Shown: positions 9,640 through 19,136 of the stretch, piece by piece
Position numbering within the stretch: position 1 is the first letter of the stretch
Layout: each line of letters opens with the position of its first letter
Assembly (NCBI GenBank): GCA_947631355.1
Contig: CANRKY010000002.1
Coordinates: 1 to 63,492 of the forward strand
DNA length: 63,492 nt
From: an uncultured Marvinbryantia sp.
GTDB lineage: Bacteria; Bacillota; Clostridia; Lachnospirales; Lachnospiraceae
Reading direction: 5' to 3'
The notes under the pieces: model-generated
Seen by the model: the letters and a program-made list of their open reading frames with translations, nothing else
Told to the model about the DNA's origin: nothing
Database searches by the model: none
Translations under genes and position numbers: made by a program

Positions 9640-10536
9640 ATGGCAATTTTTAAGGGTGCCGGTGTGGCCATTGTCACACCAATGAAAGAAAACGGAGAGG
9701 TCAATTACGAGAAATTGGGAGAGCTTCTGGAATATCAGATCGCGAACAGCACGGATGCGATCATCATCTGCGGGACAACGGGAGAATCCTCCACGCTCAC
9801 CCACGAAGAACATTTGGATGTGATCAAATACGCCATCGACAAGGTGGCAAAGCGGATCCCGGTGATCGCGGGAACCGGCTCCAACTGCACGGAGACGGCC
9901 ATCTATCTCTCGCAGGAAGCGGAGAAGATGGGGGCGGACGCCCTGCTTCTGGTGACGCCGTATTACAACAAGGCCACCCAGAAGGGGCTGATCCGGCACT
10001 ACACCAGGATTGCGGAGTCTGTGAAACTCCCCATCATTCTTTACAACGTTCCCGGCAGAACGGGCTGCAATATCGAGCCGCAGACCGCCGTGTACCTGGC
10101 GAAAAATGTGGAGAACATCGTGGCCATCAAGGAGGCGTCGGGAAATATCGCGCAGGTGGCAAAATTAATGAGCCTGGCGGACGGCTGCATCGACCTGTAC
10201 TCCGGCGAGGACGGCCAGGTGGTGCCGGCGCTCTCTTTGGGCGGCATCGGCGTGATCTCTGTGCTGTCTAATATCGCGCCGAAAGAGACCCACGACATGG
10301 TGGCGCTCTACCTGGAGGGCAAGGTGCAGGAAAGCTGCCGGATGCAGCTGAAGGCGATCCCGCTGGTGGACGCGCTTTTCTGCGAGGTGAACCCCATCCC
10401 GGTAAAGACCGCCCTGAACCTGATGGGCAAGGACGTGGGCATCCTGCGCGGGCCTCTGTGCGAGATGGAGGAGGCCAACGTGGAGCGGCTGAAAAAGGCG
10501 ATGACGGATTTCGGCATTTCCCTTGCGCAGGCGTAA
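9640..10536 (+). CDS. dapA: 4-hydroxy-tetrahydrodipicolinate synthase
   Basis: GVAIVTPMKENGEVNYEKL...IICGTTGESSTLTHEEH...YYNKATQKGLIRHY...YNVPGRTGCNI...VAIKEASGN. Confidence 0.97.
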   Translation: MAIFKGAGVAIVTPMKENGEVNYEKLGELLEYQIANSTDAIIICGTTGESSTLTHEEHLDVIKYAIDKVAKRIPVIAGTGSNCTETAIYLSQEAEKMGADALLLVTPYYNKATQKGLIRHYTRIAESVKLPIILYNVPGRTGCNIEPQTAVYLAKNVENIVAIKEASGNIAQVAKLMSLADGCIDLYSGEDGQVVPALSLGGIGVISVLSNIAPKETHDMVALYLEGKVQESCRMQLKAIPLVDALFCEVNPIPVKTALNLMGKDVGILRGPLCEMEEANVERLKKAMTDFGISLAQA

Positions 10537-10613
10537 AATGGCGGCAGGCGCAGAGAAATTGATATAAATTATTAAAGAGACACACTGCCGAACAGGCATA
10601 AAGGAGAAAGATC

Positions 10614-11369
10614 ATGGTAAAAATTATCATGCATGGCTGCAACGGCCATATGGGACAGGTCATTTCCGACCTGGTAGAAAAAGATGAGAACGCGAAGATC
10701 GTGGCGGGTATTGACATCAACGACAGCCTGTCCAACAGCTATCCGGTGTTTACGGACATCACAAAATGTGATGTGGAAGCGGATGTGATGATAGACTTTT
10801 CCTCTTTCCGCGCTGTGGACGGCGTGCTGGATTACTGCGCGGCGCGGAAACTGCCGCTGGTACTGTGCACCACCGGCCTGACGCCGGAGCAGCTGGAAAA
10901 AGTGGAGGCGTGCAGCAAAGAGACGGCCATCCTGCGCTCCGCCAACATGTCTCTGGGGGTGAATACCCTTTTGAAGCTTATACAGGACGCCGCGAAAGTG
11001 CTGGCGACGGCTGGGTTTGACATGGAGATCGTGGAGAAACATCACCACTTAAAATGTGATGCGCCCAGCGGGACGGCGCTGGCGCTGGCGGATTCCTTGA
11101 ATGAGGCCATGGGCGGCAAGTACCACTATGTGTACGACCGGAGCCAGGTGCACCAGCAGAGAGATGAGAAAGAGATCGGGATCAGCGCGGTCCGAGGGGG
11201 AACCATTGTGGGCGATCACGATGTTATTTTTGCGGGGCCGGATGAAGTGGTGACCTTCAGCCACCGGGCATATTCCAAGGCGGTGTTTGGGAAGGGCGCC
11301 GTGGAGGCGGCCAAGTATCTGGCCGGAAAAGGGCCGGGCATGTACGGGATGCAGGATGTTATCGCGTAA
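10614..11369 (+). CDS. dapB: 4-hydroxy-tetrahydrodipicolinate reductase
   Basis: VKIIMHGCNGHMGQVISDLV...DFSSFRAVDGVLDYC...VEKHHHLKCDAPSGTALALAD...GDHDVIFAGPDE. Confidence 0.97.
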   Translation: MVKIIMHGCNGHMGQVISDLVEKDENAKIVAGIDINDSLSNSYPVFTDITKCDVEADVMIDFSSFRAVDGVLDYCAARKLPLVLCTTGLTPEQLEKVEACSKETAILRSANMSLGVNTLLKLIQDAAKVLATAGFDMEIVEKHHHLKCDAPSGTALALADSLNEAMGGKYHYVYDRSQVHQQRDEKEIGISAVRGGTIVGDHDVIFAGPDEVVTFSHRAYSKAVFGKGAVEAAKYLAGKGPGMYGMQDVIA

Positions 11370-11370
11370 C

Positions 11371-11449
11371 TTTATGATGCCATAAAGTCCTTCTTCCACT
11401 GGCATGTAAACATGCCGTGGATTTGGACTTTCGGCCCTGGCATCATAAA
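11371..11449 (+). repeat. Structured intergenic element, copy A
   Basis: Perfect 11-bp inverted repeat TTTATGATGCC (11371-11381)/GGCATCATAAA (11439-11449) enclosing AAAGTCC...GGACTTT and TCCACTGGCATG-TAAA-CATGCCGTGGA. Confidence 0.75.
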
Positions 11450-11594
11450 AAATACTTAATTATACTTAATTATTCAGAAAGTTAGTTGACTTTATCCCGC
11501 GGGATACAGTAAAATGAAATTGAATTTTATCAGCTGGAAATAAATGGCAGATGATACAAAGGGGATATACTTAATTAATGAAGGAGGAAGAAAC

Positions 11595-12674
11595 ATGAAA
11601 AAGGCTGCTTTGATGCTGCTGGTGTTGTCGCTGGCAGTCACGATGAGTGCATGTAAGAAAGCACCGAAAGAAACGGAACCTGCAACTACAGAGGCCCCCG
11701 TTCCCGTTACGGAGAGCGAGATCGTAACAGAACCGCCGGTCACGGAGCCTCCTACCACAGAGCCTCCCCGCGAGGACAGCATGGATAAGACCAGAAGCCT
11801 GAAAGGGCTGGTGCTTTCTTCCGGCACGGACACGCTCACCATCCAGACAGAGCGCGGCAAACAGCTGGAGTTTTCCACCGCGGGCGCGGATATCCAGACC
11901 ACAGGCGGCATCCAGCAGGGGCAGAATATCACGATCCTGTATAAGGGCACCATCAATGACACAGACACCTCAAACGCGCGGGTGCTGATGGTGGTGGATC
12001 TGGCGGAAGGCGAGACCCCGGTTACAGAGGGTGAGCAGATGACAGAAGGCGCGGAGGCGGATCCCAACGCGGGCGCAGGCACCCTGGAGGGCACCATCGC
12101 GGATCTGAACACAGACCGCATCGTCATTCTGGCAAACGATGGAGATTCCTATTATTTCAGCCTGTATGAGGCGGACATCAACCTGGTGAACGGCGTGAAA
12201 GAGGGCAACTATGTGACGGTGGAATACAACGGCGATATCCACGGCCCGGATGTAGTAGCGGCCACCAGCATGAGAGACAACGACCCCAGCAAGGGCGATG
12301 AGGCGGTAAAACCGGGCCCCACTCCCACAGGGGAACACTCTTATCTGAGCGGCAATATCGCAGACTGCTCCACAAGCACCATGACCATCTACACCGAGGA
12401 TGAGATGGAATATACCGTTGATATATCAGACGCAACGCAGTGCTATATCTATGGCATCACAGGAGGAAACTATGTCACTGTGGAATACACCGGCTCCCTT
12501 GACGACGGGGACGCGAAAGCCACGGCTGTGTACGATTACACGGAGGACGACAACAGCGCGGACTCCGGCGCGCAGGATGGGGGAGACGAAGCTTCCGATG
12601 GCGCGGAAACTGCGGAGAACTCCGGCGCAGACGCGGGAGAAGATGTGATCGTGGACGCGGAAGACGCCGCATAG
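11595..12674 (+). CDS. Putative lipoprotein with Thr/Pro/Glu-rich linker, unknown function
   Basis: MKKAALMLLVLSLAVTMSAC lipobox; VTEPPVTEPPTTEPPRE linker; three similar beta-rich segments (GTLEGTIADLNTDRIVILANDGDSYYFSL...). Confidence 0.8.
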   Translation: MKKAALMLLVLSLAVTMSACKKAPKETEPATTEAPVPVTESEIVTEPPVTEPPTTEPPREDSMDKTRSLKGLVLSSGTDTLTIQTERGKQLEFSTAGADIQTTGGIQQGQNITILYKGTINDTDTSNARVLMVVDLAEGETPVTEGEQMTEGAEADPNAGAGTLEGTIADLNTDRIVILANDGDSYYFSLYEADINLVNGVKEGNYVTVEYNGDIHGPDVVAATSMRDNDPSKGDEAVKPGPTPTGEHSYLSGNIADCSTSTMTIYTEDEMEYTVDISDATQCYIYGITGGNYVTVEYTGSLDDGDAKATAVYDYTEDDNSADSGAQDGGDEASDGAETAENSGADAGEDVIVDAEDAA

Positions 12675-12776
12675 CCCGGAAAAGCACGGACGTAGAAGAC
12701 GCTGTGCAGCCTGGAAATACACGGACGCGGAAGAAGCCGTGCAGTCTGGAAATACACGGACGCCGATGCAGCGATG
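12654..12776 (+). repeat. 35-bp tandem repeats spanning the stop codon of the preceding lipoprotein gene
   Basis: Units 12654-12688, 12689-12723, 12724-12758 and a partial 12759+: GACGCGGAAGACGCCGCATAGCCCGGAAAAGCACG and variants. Confidence 0.85.
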
Positions 12777-12800
12777 ATGCGGCAAATTATGACAGATATT

Positions 12801-12840
12801 CCCTGTCCGGCAGAATCTTATCTGCCAGACAGGGATTTTT
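12801..12840 (+). terminator. Intrinsic terminator
   Basis: CCCTGTCcGGCAGA-atctta-TCTGCCaGACAGGG followed by ATTTTT. Confidence 0.85.
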
Positions 12841-12861
12841 AGAGAAAGGACGAAAATAACC

Positions 12862-13734
12862 ATGAAGAAAATAGCGGTTGTCACAGACAGCAACAGCGGG
12901 ATCACACAGCAGCAGGCGGAGGAATGGGGGATCTTTGTGCTCCCCATGCCCTTTTTTATCAACGATGAACTGTTCCTGGAGGGCATCACCCTCACGCAGG
13001 AGGAATTTTACGAGAAGCTGAAGGAGGACGCGAACATCAGCACCTCCCAGCCGTCCCCGGGCAGTGTGACGGAGCTGTGGGACAAGGTGCTGCAGGAGTA
13101 TGAGAGCATTGTCCACATTCCCATGTCCAGCGGGCTTTCCACATCCTGCGAATCCGCGCAGGCGCTTTCCATGGACGAGGCGTACGCGGGAAAGGTATTT
13201 GTGGTGAACAATCAGCGCATTTCCATCACTCAGCGGGAATCCGTGCTGGACGCCCTGAAGCTGATTGAGCGGGGAAAGAGCGCCGGGGAGATCAAGGAGA
13301 TCCTGGAAAAAATGAAACTGGAGGCCAGCATCTACATCACGCTGGAAACCTTGAAATATCTGAAAAAAGGCGGCCGGATCACACCGGCGGCAGCCGCTTT
13401 GGGCACGATCCTGAACCTAAAGCCGGTGCTGCAGATTCAGGGGGAAAAGCTGGACGCTTTCTCCAAATCCAGGGGCAAGGCCAAGGCGAAAAAGATTATG
13501 CTGGAGGCCATGCACAAAGACCTGGAGCAGCGCTTCGCGAAAGAGTACGCCAACGGGGAAATGTCGCTGCTGGCGGCTTACGGCGGCAATGAGGAGGAGG
13601 CCGCGGAGTGGCTGGCGGAGATAAAAGAGAGCTTCCCGGGCATGGACTGCCACATGGATCCGCTCTCCTTGAGTGTGGCCTGCCACATTGGCTACGGGCC
13701 GCTGGCCATCGCCTGCGCGCGGAAGATCATATAA
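12862..13734 (+). CDS. DegV family fatty-acid-binding protein
   Basis: KKIAVVTDSNSGITQQQAEEWGIFVLPMPFFI...STSQPSPGSVTELWDKVL...PMSSGLSTSCESAQ...ISITQRESVLDALKLI. Confidence 0.93.
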   Translation: MKKIAVVTDSNSGITQQQAEEWGIFVLPMPFFINDELFLEGITLTQEEFYEKLKEDANISTSQPSPGSVTELWDKVLQEYESIVHIPMSSGLSTSCESAQALSMDEAYAGKVFVVNNQRISITQRESVLDALKLIERGKSAGEIKEILEKMKLEASIYITLETLKYLKKGGRITPAAAALGTILNLKPVLQIQGEKLDAFSKSRGKAKAKKIMLEAMHKDLEQRFAKEYANGEMSLLAAYGGNEEEAAEWLAEIKESFPGMDCHMDPLSLSVACHIGYGPLAIACARKII

Positions 13735-13960
13735 TGTGAAAATGGCGCGCTGCAGATGCGAATTATGGTGTGAAAGTCTGTGCGCTGCAGTGTGAAAATT
13801 GCAGCAGAGGTTTGTGAAAAAATACACAATCATGCACAAAAAAACCAAAAAAGTAGTGGAAATTATGGAGAAATGTGCTATACTAAAGATACCATACTAA
13901 TCCATTTTACACATATGCCCGACCAAGCGGGCAAATCTAGAAAAAGAAGGAGAGATATTG

Positions 13961-15253
13961 ATGAAAACAAAATTTATCAAACGTGCTGCCGCCGCAGGCC
14001 TGGCAGCAACCATGGTGCTTTCTCTGGGAGCGATCGCATCTGCGGAGGCAGATTATGACGAGTGCACGATCACAGTTTCCTGGTGGGGCGGCGAGGACAG
14101 ACACACTGCTACACAGGAAGCGATCGCGGCATTTATGGAAAAATATCCGGGCATCACGGTAGAGTCTACATACGCCGCATGGGATGGCTGGGAAGAAAAA
14201 ATGGCCACTGCGTTTGCGGGCGGCACAGCGCAGGATGTGAACCAGGTAAACTGGAACTGGATCACCCAGTATGATGCGGACGGAACAACCTTCCTGGATC
14301 TGAACACGGTATCCGATATCGTAGATCTCTCCCAGGTGGGCGACAGCTATCTGGAAATGTGCCAGATCGCGGGCACACAGGCAGCTCTCCCGGTTGCCAT
14401 GACAGGCAGGATCTTCTACTGGGACAAGACCTCTTTTGACGAGGTTGGCATCGAGACGCCGAAGACTTACGCAGACCTTCTGGCGGCGGGCGAAGCGTTC
14501 GCGGCTTACGACGAGGACTACTATCCGCTGGCACTCGGCGAGTATGACAGAATGATCCTTATGGTTTACTATCTGGAGTCCGTATACGGCACAGACTGGG
14601 TAATCGATGGCGAACTGCAGTACACGCAGGAGCAGATCGAGGAAGGCCTCACCTTCATCCAGGGCCTGGAAGACGCACATGTGATCCCGTCCATCCAGAC
14701 GATCGCAGGCGACGGCGCATCTTCTCTGGATCAGAACCAGAAATGGATCGATGGCAAATATGCAGGCATCTTCGAGTGGGATTCTTCTGCGAGCAAGTTT
14801 GAGAAAGCGCTGGCAGAGGGCCGCGAGTTCGTAGTTGGCGATTACTTCCCGGATTTCGGCGAGTATCAGGGCGGCTACACGAAGGTTTCCCTTGCATGGG
14901 CGATCAACGGCAGCACAGAGCATCCGAAGGAAGCGGCTATGCTTCTGGAATATCTGATGAACGATCCGGATGCGGCGAAGATCTTAAATTCTCAGAGAGG
15001 TATTCCGGTATCTGCATCCGCTCTGGCAGCGGCAGATGAGGCTGGCCTTCTGGATGCGAAGACCGTGGAAGCAAACGGCAAGGTTCTGGCATGGGCGAGC
15101 AACGCTCTGGATCCGCTGTTTGAGGATTCCCGTTTAAAGAGCAGCGACGGCGTATACTATGATGTTATGGCCGGGCTGAGCTACGGTGACTACGATGTTT
15201 CTGAGGCGGCTGAGATTCTGATCGACGGCATCAACGATGTGATCGGCGGCTGA
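13961..15253 (+). CDS. Carbohydrate ABC transporter extracellular substrate-binding protein
   Basis: Signal peptide; ITVSWWGGEDRHTATQEAIAAFMEKYPGITVESTYAAWDGWEEKMATAFAGGTAQDVNQVNW. Confidence 0.93.
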   Translation: MKTKFIKRAAAAGLAATMVLSLGAIASAEADYDECTITVSWWGGEDRHTATQEAIAAFMEKYPGITVESTYAAWDGWEEKMATAFAGGTAQDVNQVNWNWITQYDADGTTFLDLNTVSDIVDLSQVGDSYLEMCQIAGTQAALPVAMTGRIFYWDKTSFDEVGIETPKTYADLLAAGEAFAAYDEDYYPLALGEYDRMILMVYYLESVYGTDWVIDGELQYTQEQIEEGLTFIQGLEDAHVIPSIQTIAGDGASSLDQNQKWIDGKYAGIFEWDSSASKFEKALAEGREFVVGDYFPDFGEYQGGYTKVSLAWAINGSTEHPKEAAMLLEYLMNDPDAAKILNSQRGIPVSASALAAADEAGLLDAKTVEANGKVLAWASNALDPLFEDSRLKSSDGVYYDVMAGLSYGDYDVSEAAEILIDGINDVIGG

Positions 15254-15348
15254 TCGAAGAAAAATTTGTGAAGCAGGATATGGGCTGCTGTTTCTACAGC
15301 AGCCCGCTTTTTAAGATAGAAAATAAACTTTGCGAGGGAGGAGAGAGG

Positions 15349-16293
15349 ATGGCAAAAAAATCCGGGCCCGCGAAAATGGCGGCGCCCAAACAGAAAAAAT
15401 CCTTTGGAGAGATCTGCAAGAAAAACATAGGTTTTTTCTTCATCCTGCCGTGGCTTGTGGGCTTCTGCTGGTTTAAATTATATCCCATGGCCTCATCGCT
15501 GTTTTACAGCTTTACGGATTATAATTTATTCAAAGGGATCAATGTGCTCGGCACACTGCAAAACTACATAGACGTGTTTACCACCAAAAAGATCGTCCGG
15601 GCGCTGGGCGTTACCTTCCGGTATTCGTTTATCACGGTGCCGCTGAAGCTGGCGTTCGCGCTGTTCATCGCCTACATCCTGAACTTTAAGATCAAGGGCG
15701 TGAAATTCTTCCGCACCGCGTACTACATCCCGTCCATCCTGGGCGGCTCCGTGGCTATCGCTGTGCTGTGGAAAGCGGTGTTCCGCGATGACGGTCTGCT
15801 GAACACGGCGCTGGGCTTCTTCGGGATCAACGGCCCCAGCTGGCTGTCCGACCCGAACTGGGCCATCTTCGTGATCTGCCTTCTGCGTGTGTGGCAGTTT
15901 GGTTCCGCCATGGTGATCTTCCTGGCGGCCTTAAAGGGTGTGTCCAACGATCTGTATGAGGCGGCGGCCATCGACGGCGCGGGCAAATGGCGCCAGTTCT
16001 TCACCATCACGGTGCCCCTCATCACACCGGTTATCTTCTACAATCTGGTTACGCAGCTCTGCCAGGCGTTCCAGGAATTTAACGGCCCGTACATCATCAC
16101 ACAGGGCGGTCCGCGAAATTCCACCACGCTGGTATCCCTGCTGATCTACAACAGTGCGTTCAGGCAGTACGACATGGGTATGGCAAGCGCGATGGCGTGG
16201 GTACTGTTCGTTATCCTGATGGTATTTACCGTGATCGCTTTCCTGAGCCAGAAGTACTGGGTATTCTATTCTGACGATGACGGAGGTAAATAG
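15349..16293 (+). CDS. Sugar ABC transporter permease (MalF/UgpA-like)
   Basis: FFILPWLVGFCWFKLYPMASSLFYSFTDYNLF...YEAAAIDGAGKWRQFFTITVPLITPVIFYNLV. Confidence 0.95.
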   Translation: MAKKSGPAKMAAPKQKKSFGEICKKNIGFFFILPWLVGFCWFKLYPMASSLFYSFTDYNLFKGINVLGTLQNYIDVFTTKKIVRALGVTFRYSFITVPLKLAFALFIAYILNFKIKGVKFFRTAYYIPSILGGSVAIAVLWKAVFRDDGLLNTALGFFGINGPSWLSDPNWAIFVICLLRVWQFGSAMVIFLAALKGVSNDLYEAAAIDGAGKWRQFFTITVPLITPVIFYNLVTQLCQAFQEFNGPYIITQGGPRNSTTLVSLLIYNSAFRQYDMGMASAMAWVLFVILMVFTVIAFLSQKYWVFYSDDDGGK

Positions 16294-16295
16294 GT

Positions 16296-17159
16296 ATGCA
16301 GGCTGAAAGTAAATCAAAACATATCATCAGTATTATTCTGCGATATACCGTTCTGATCCTCGTGGGAGTCGTTATGGTATATCCGCTGCTGTGGATGGTG
16401 GGCGCAACGTTCAAGTCCAACGCGGAGATCTTCTCCGGCATCGGGCTTTTCACCGCGCATCCCACGCTGGACGGCTACAAGGCAGCCATGGGGAACTATG
16501 GCGGCGACATCGGGATCCTGCGCGCCATGCTGAACACGTTTTCCTACGTGATCCCCAAAGTGGTCTTCACAGTTATTTCCGCCACGATCACCGCATACGG
16601 GTTCGGACGGTTTAACTTCAAGGGCAAGGGGATCCTGTTCGCGGTGCTGATGTCCACACTGTTTCTTCCGCAGGTGGTGCTGAACGTTCCGCAGTTCATC
16701 CTGTTTTCCAAGATGGGCTGGGTGGGCTCCAAATTGTATCTGCCCATCATTGTGCCCACGCTTTTCGCCACCGACACCTACTTTGTGTTCATGCTGATCC
16801 AGTTCCAGCGCAATGTGCCGAAAGAGCTGGACGAGGCCGCAAAGATCGATGGCTGCAACGCGTTCCAGACGCTCTATAAGGTGATCGTGCCCATGCTGGC
16901 TCCGGCCATCACATCCTGTGCGCTGTTCCAGTTTATGTGGTCCACCAACGACTTCATGGGGCCGCTGCTGTACGTGAACACGCCGGCCAAATATCCCATG
17001 GCCATTTTTGTGAAACTGTCCATGGACGCCGATGCGGGCGTTTCCTGGAACAGGATATTGGCGCTGTCGCTGATCTCCATCATTCCTTCGCTGGTGATCT
17101 TCTTCCTGGCGCAGGATCAGTTTGTGGAGGGTATCTCCGATGGCGGCGTAAAAGGATAA
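16296..17159 (+). CDS. Sugar ABC transporter permease (MalG/UgpE-like)
   Basis: VMVYPLLWMVGATFKSNAEIF...ELDEAAKIDGCNAFQTLYKVIVPMLAPAITSCALFQFMWSTNDFMGPLLY. Confidence 0.95.
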   Translation: MQAESKSKHIISIILRYTVLILVGVVMVYPLLWMVGATFKSNAEIFSGIGLFTAHPTLDGYKAAMGNYGGDIGILRAMLNTFSYVIPKVVFTVISATITAYGFGRFNFKGKGILFAVLMSTLFLPQVVLNVPQFILFSKMGWVGSKLYLPIIVPTLFATDTYFVFMLIQFQRNVPKELDEAAKIDGCNAFQTLYKVIVPMLAPAITSCALFQFMWSTNDFMGPLLYVNTPAKYPMAIFVKLSMDADAGVSWNRILALSLISIIPSLVIFFLAQDQFVEGISDGGVKG

Positions 17160-17296
17160 AGAGAAGGAACTGCTGCAAAATAGCCGCAAAACAGCCTGCC
17201 GCCTGGTGTTTCGTTTAACGGGGCGGACAGGCTGCGCGCGGCGTTTTGGAGCAGTTTTTGCTATATGGAAAAACTTTTCCAAAAGGAGTGTGCGAC

Positions 17297-18850
17297 ATGG
17301 AACTTCGCCTGATCTTAACCACCGCCAGGAGCGCGGCTTTCGAGCTGGACGACGGCGGGGTCTATTACACGAAAGAAAGTTATCGGCTGTTTCTGGACGG
17401 CGGGGAAGTGAAGACCACGGACACGGTGGTCACGAGCATTTTTGACCTGCAGCCGGACACGGCGTATCACATCGAGGTGACCGGGAAAAACGGCCCGATG
17501 GGGGAACTGGATTTTCGCACAGAGAAGGAGTCCGCCACACTGAATGTGAGGGAGCTGGGGGCAGCGGGGGACGGCCTTTCGGACGACACCGGCTTCCTTC
17601 AGGCGGCGATCATGGCGTGTCCGCCAAACGGGCGCGTGCTGATTCCGGAGGGCACTTACCGGATCACCAGTGTTTTTCTGAAAAGCGGCCTGCGCCTGGA
17701 GCTTGCAAAAGGGGCGGTGCTGCTCGCGGAGACAGACCGGTACCGCTACGCCAGGTTCCCCGGTTCTGTGGAGGGCATGGACGGCACGGAGTACCACCTG
17801 GGCACATGGGAGGGCGAGCCGCTGCCCATGTTTGCGGGGATCCTCTGCGGCATCGGCGTCTCGGACGTCCTGATCTACGGCGAGGGAAGTATAAATGGGT
17901 GTGCGGATCACACAAATTGGTGGTATAATGAAAAAGTGATGGTGGGGGCCTACCGCCCGCGCATGCTGTTTTTAAACCACTGCGCGCGGGTGCGGGTGCA
18001 CGGCCTGCACTTTTGCAGCAGCCCCGCGTGGGTGATCCATCCGTTTTTTTGCAGCGACCTGGTGTTCTGCGGGCAGAACATCGAGAACCCGCAGATCTCG
18101 CCAAACACAGACGGGATGGATCCGGAATCCTGCAAAAACGTGGAGATCATCGGCGTGCGGTTCTCCCTGGGGGATGACTGCATCGCTGTGAAGTCCGGTA
18201 AGATCTATATGGGAAAGAAATATAAAACCCCGTCCGAGCACGTGCACATCCGCCAGTGCCTGATGGAGAACGGGCACGGGGCGGTGACGGTGGGAAGCGA
18301 GATCGGCGCCGGCGTGCGGGACATGGTGGTGGAAAAATGCCGCTTTTCCCACACGGACCGCGGCCTGCGCATAAAGACCCGCCGTGGCCGGGGAAAAGAT
18401 TCTTACCTGGACGGCATCATTTTCCGGGACATCGAGATGGATCATGTGATGACGCCGTTTACGGCCAACGCGTTTTACTTTTGCGACCCGGACGGGAAAA
18501 CGGAGTATGTGCAGTCCCGCGAGCCCTATCCGGTGGACGAGCGCACGCCCGGCATGGGCCATTTCCTCTTTGAAAATATCCGGGCGACAAACTGCCACGT
18601 GGCGGCGGCGTACTTTGTGGGGCTGCCGGAAAAAAAGATCGAGCTGCTGGAGATGAAAAACTGTTCCATCTCCTTTGCAGAGGACACAAAGTGTGATGTG
18701 CCCATCATGTCGAACGGCGTGGAAGCCTGCTCGAAAAAAGGGCTCCACGCGGAGAACGTGGAAAAACTGATCCTGGAAAATGTGACGATCGAGGGAAACA
18801 ATGGGGAGGCCGTGGAACTGATCGGCGTGGACGAACGGATTATAAAGTAA
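17297..18850 (+). CDS. Glycoside hydrolase family 28 (polygalacturonase-like), apparently cytoplasmic
   Basis: NVRELGAAGDGLSDDTGFLQAAI; SPNTDGMDPESCKNVEIIGVRFSLGDDCIAVKSGK; ENGHGAVTVGSEIGAGVRDMVVEKC; no signal peptide. Confidence 0.93.
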   Translation: MELRLILTTARSAAFELDDGGVYYTKESYRLFLDGGEVKTTDTVVTSIFDLQPDTAYHIEVTGKNGPMGELDFRTEKESATLNVRELGAAGDGLSDDTGFLQAAIMACPPNGRVLIPEGTYRITSVFLKSGLRLELAKGAVLLAETDRYRYARFPGSVEGMDGTEYHLGTWEGEPLPMFAGILCGIGVSDVLIYGEGSINGCADHTNWWYNEKVMVGAYRPRMLFLNHCARVRVHGLHFCSSPAWVIHPFFCSDLVFCGQNIENPQISPNTDGMDPESCKNVEIIGVRFSLGDDCIAVKSGKIYMGKKYKTPSEHVHIRQCLMENGHGAVTVGSEIGAGVRDMVVEKCRFSHTDRGLRIKTRRGRGKDSYLDGIIFRDIEMDHVMTPFTANAFYFCDPDGKTEYVQSREPYPVDERTPGMGHFLFENIRATNCHVAAAYFVGLPEKKIELLEMKNCSISFAEDTKCDVPIMSNGVEACSKKGLHAENVEKLILENVTIEGNNGEAVELIGVDERIIK

Positions 18851-18872
18851 AAAGAACGTGCCAAACAGAAAA

Positions 18873-19085
18873 AATGGGCTGAACGAAAAGAAGAAATGGA
18901 TCAAACAGAAAGATGAAATGATCCGAAAAACAGTAAGAAAGATGGAATCAGAAAAAGAACAGATCGAACAGCAAGAACGGGCTGAATGAAAAGAAGAAAT
19001 GGATCAAACAGAAAGATGAAATGATCCGAAGAACCAGAAGAAAGATGGAATCAAAAAAAGAACAGCTCGAACAGAAAAAACAGAT
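18873..19085 (+). repeat. Purine-rich ~103-bp tandem duplication
   Basis: GGGCTGAAcGAAAAGAAGAAATGGATCAAACAGAAAGATGAAATGATCCGAA recurs about 103 bp later (18876 and 18979), followed by related AGAAAGATGGAATCA... text. Confidence 0.8.
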
Positions 19086-19136
19086 CGAACGAAAAGAAGA
19101 AATAGAAAGAAATAGATGAGAAGGCGAGGGAAAGGT

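Noticed and set aside
16314-17282. 322-aa minus-strand ORF over the second ABC permease
   Set aside because: Shadow ORF; the plus strand has clear permease motifs.
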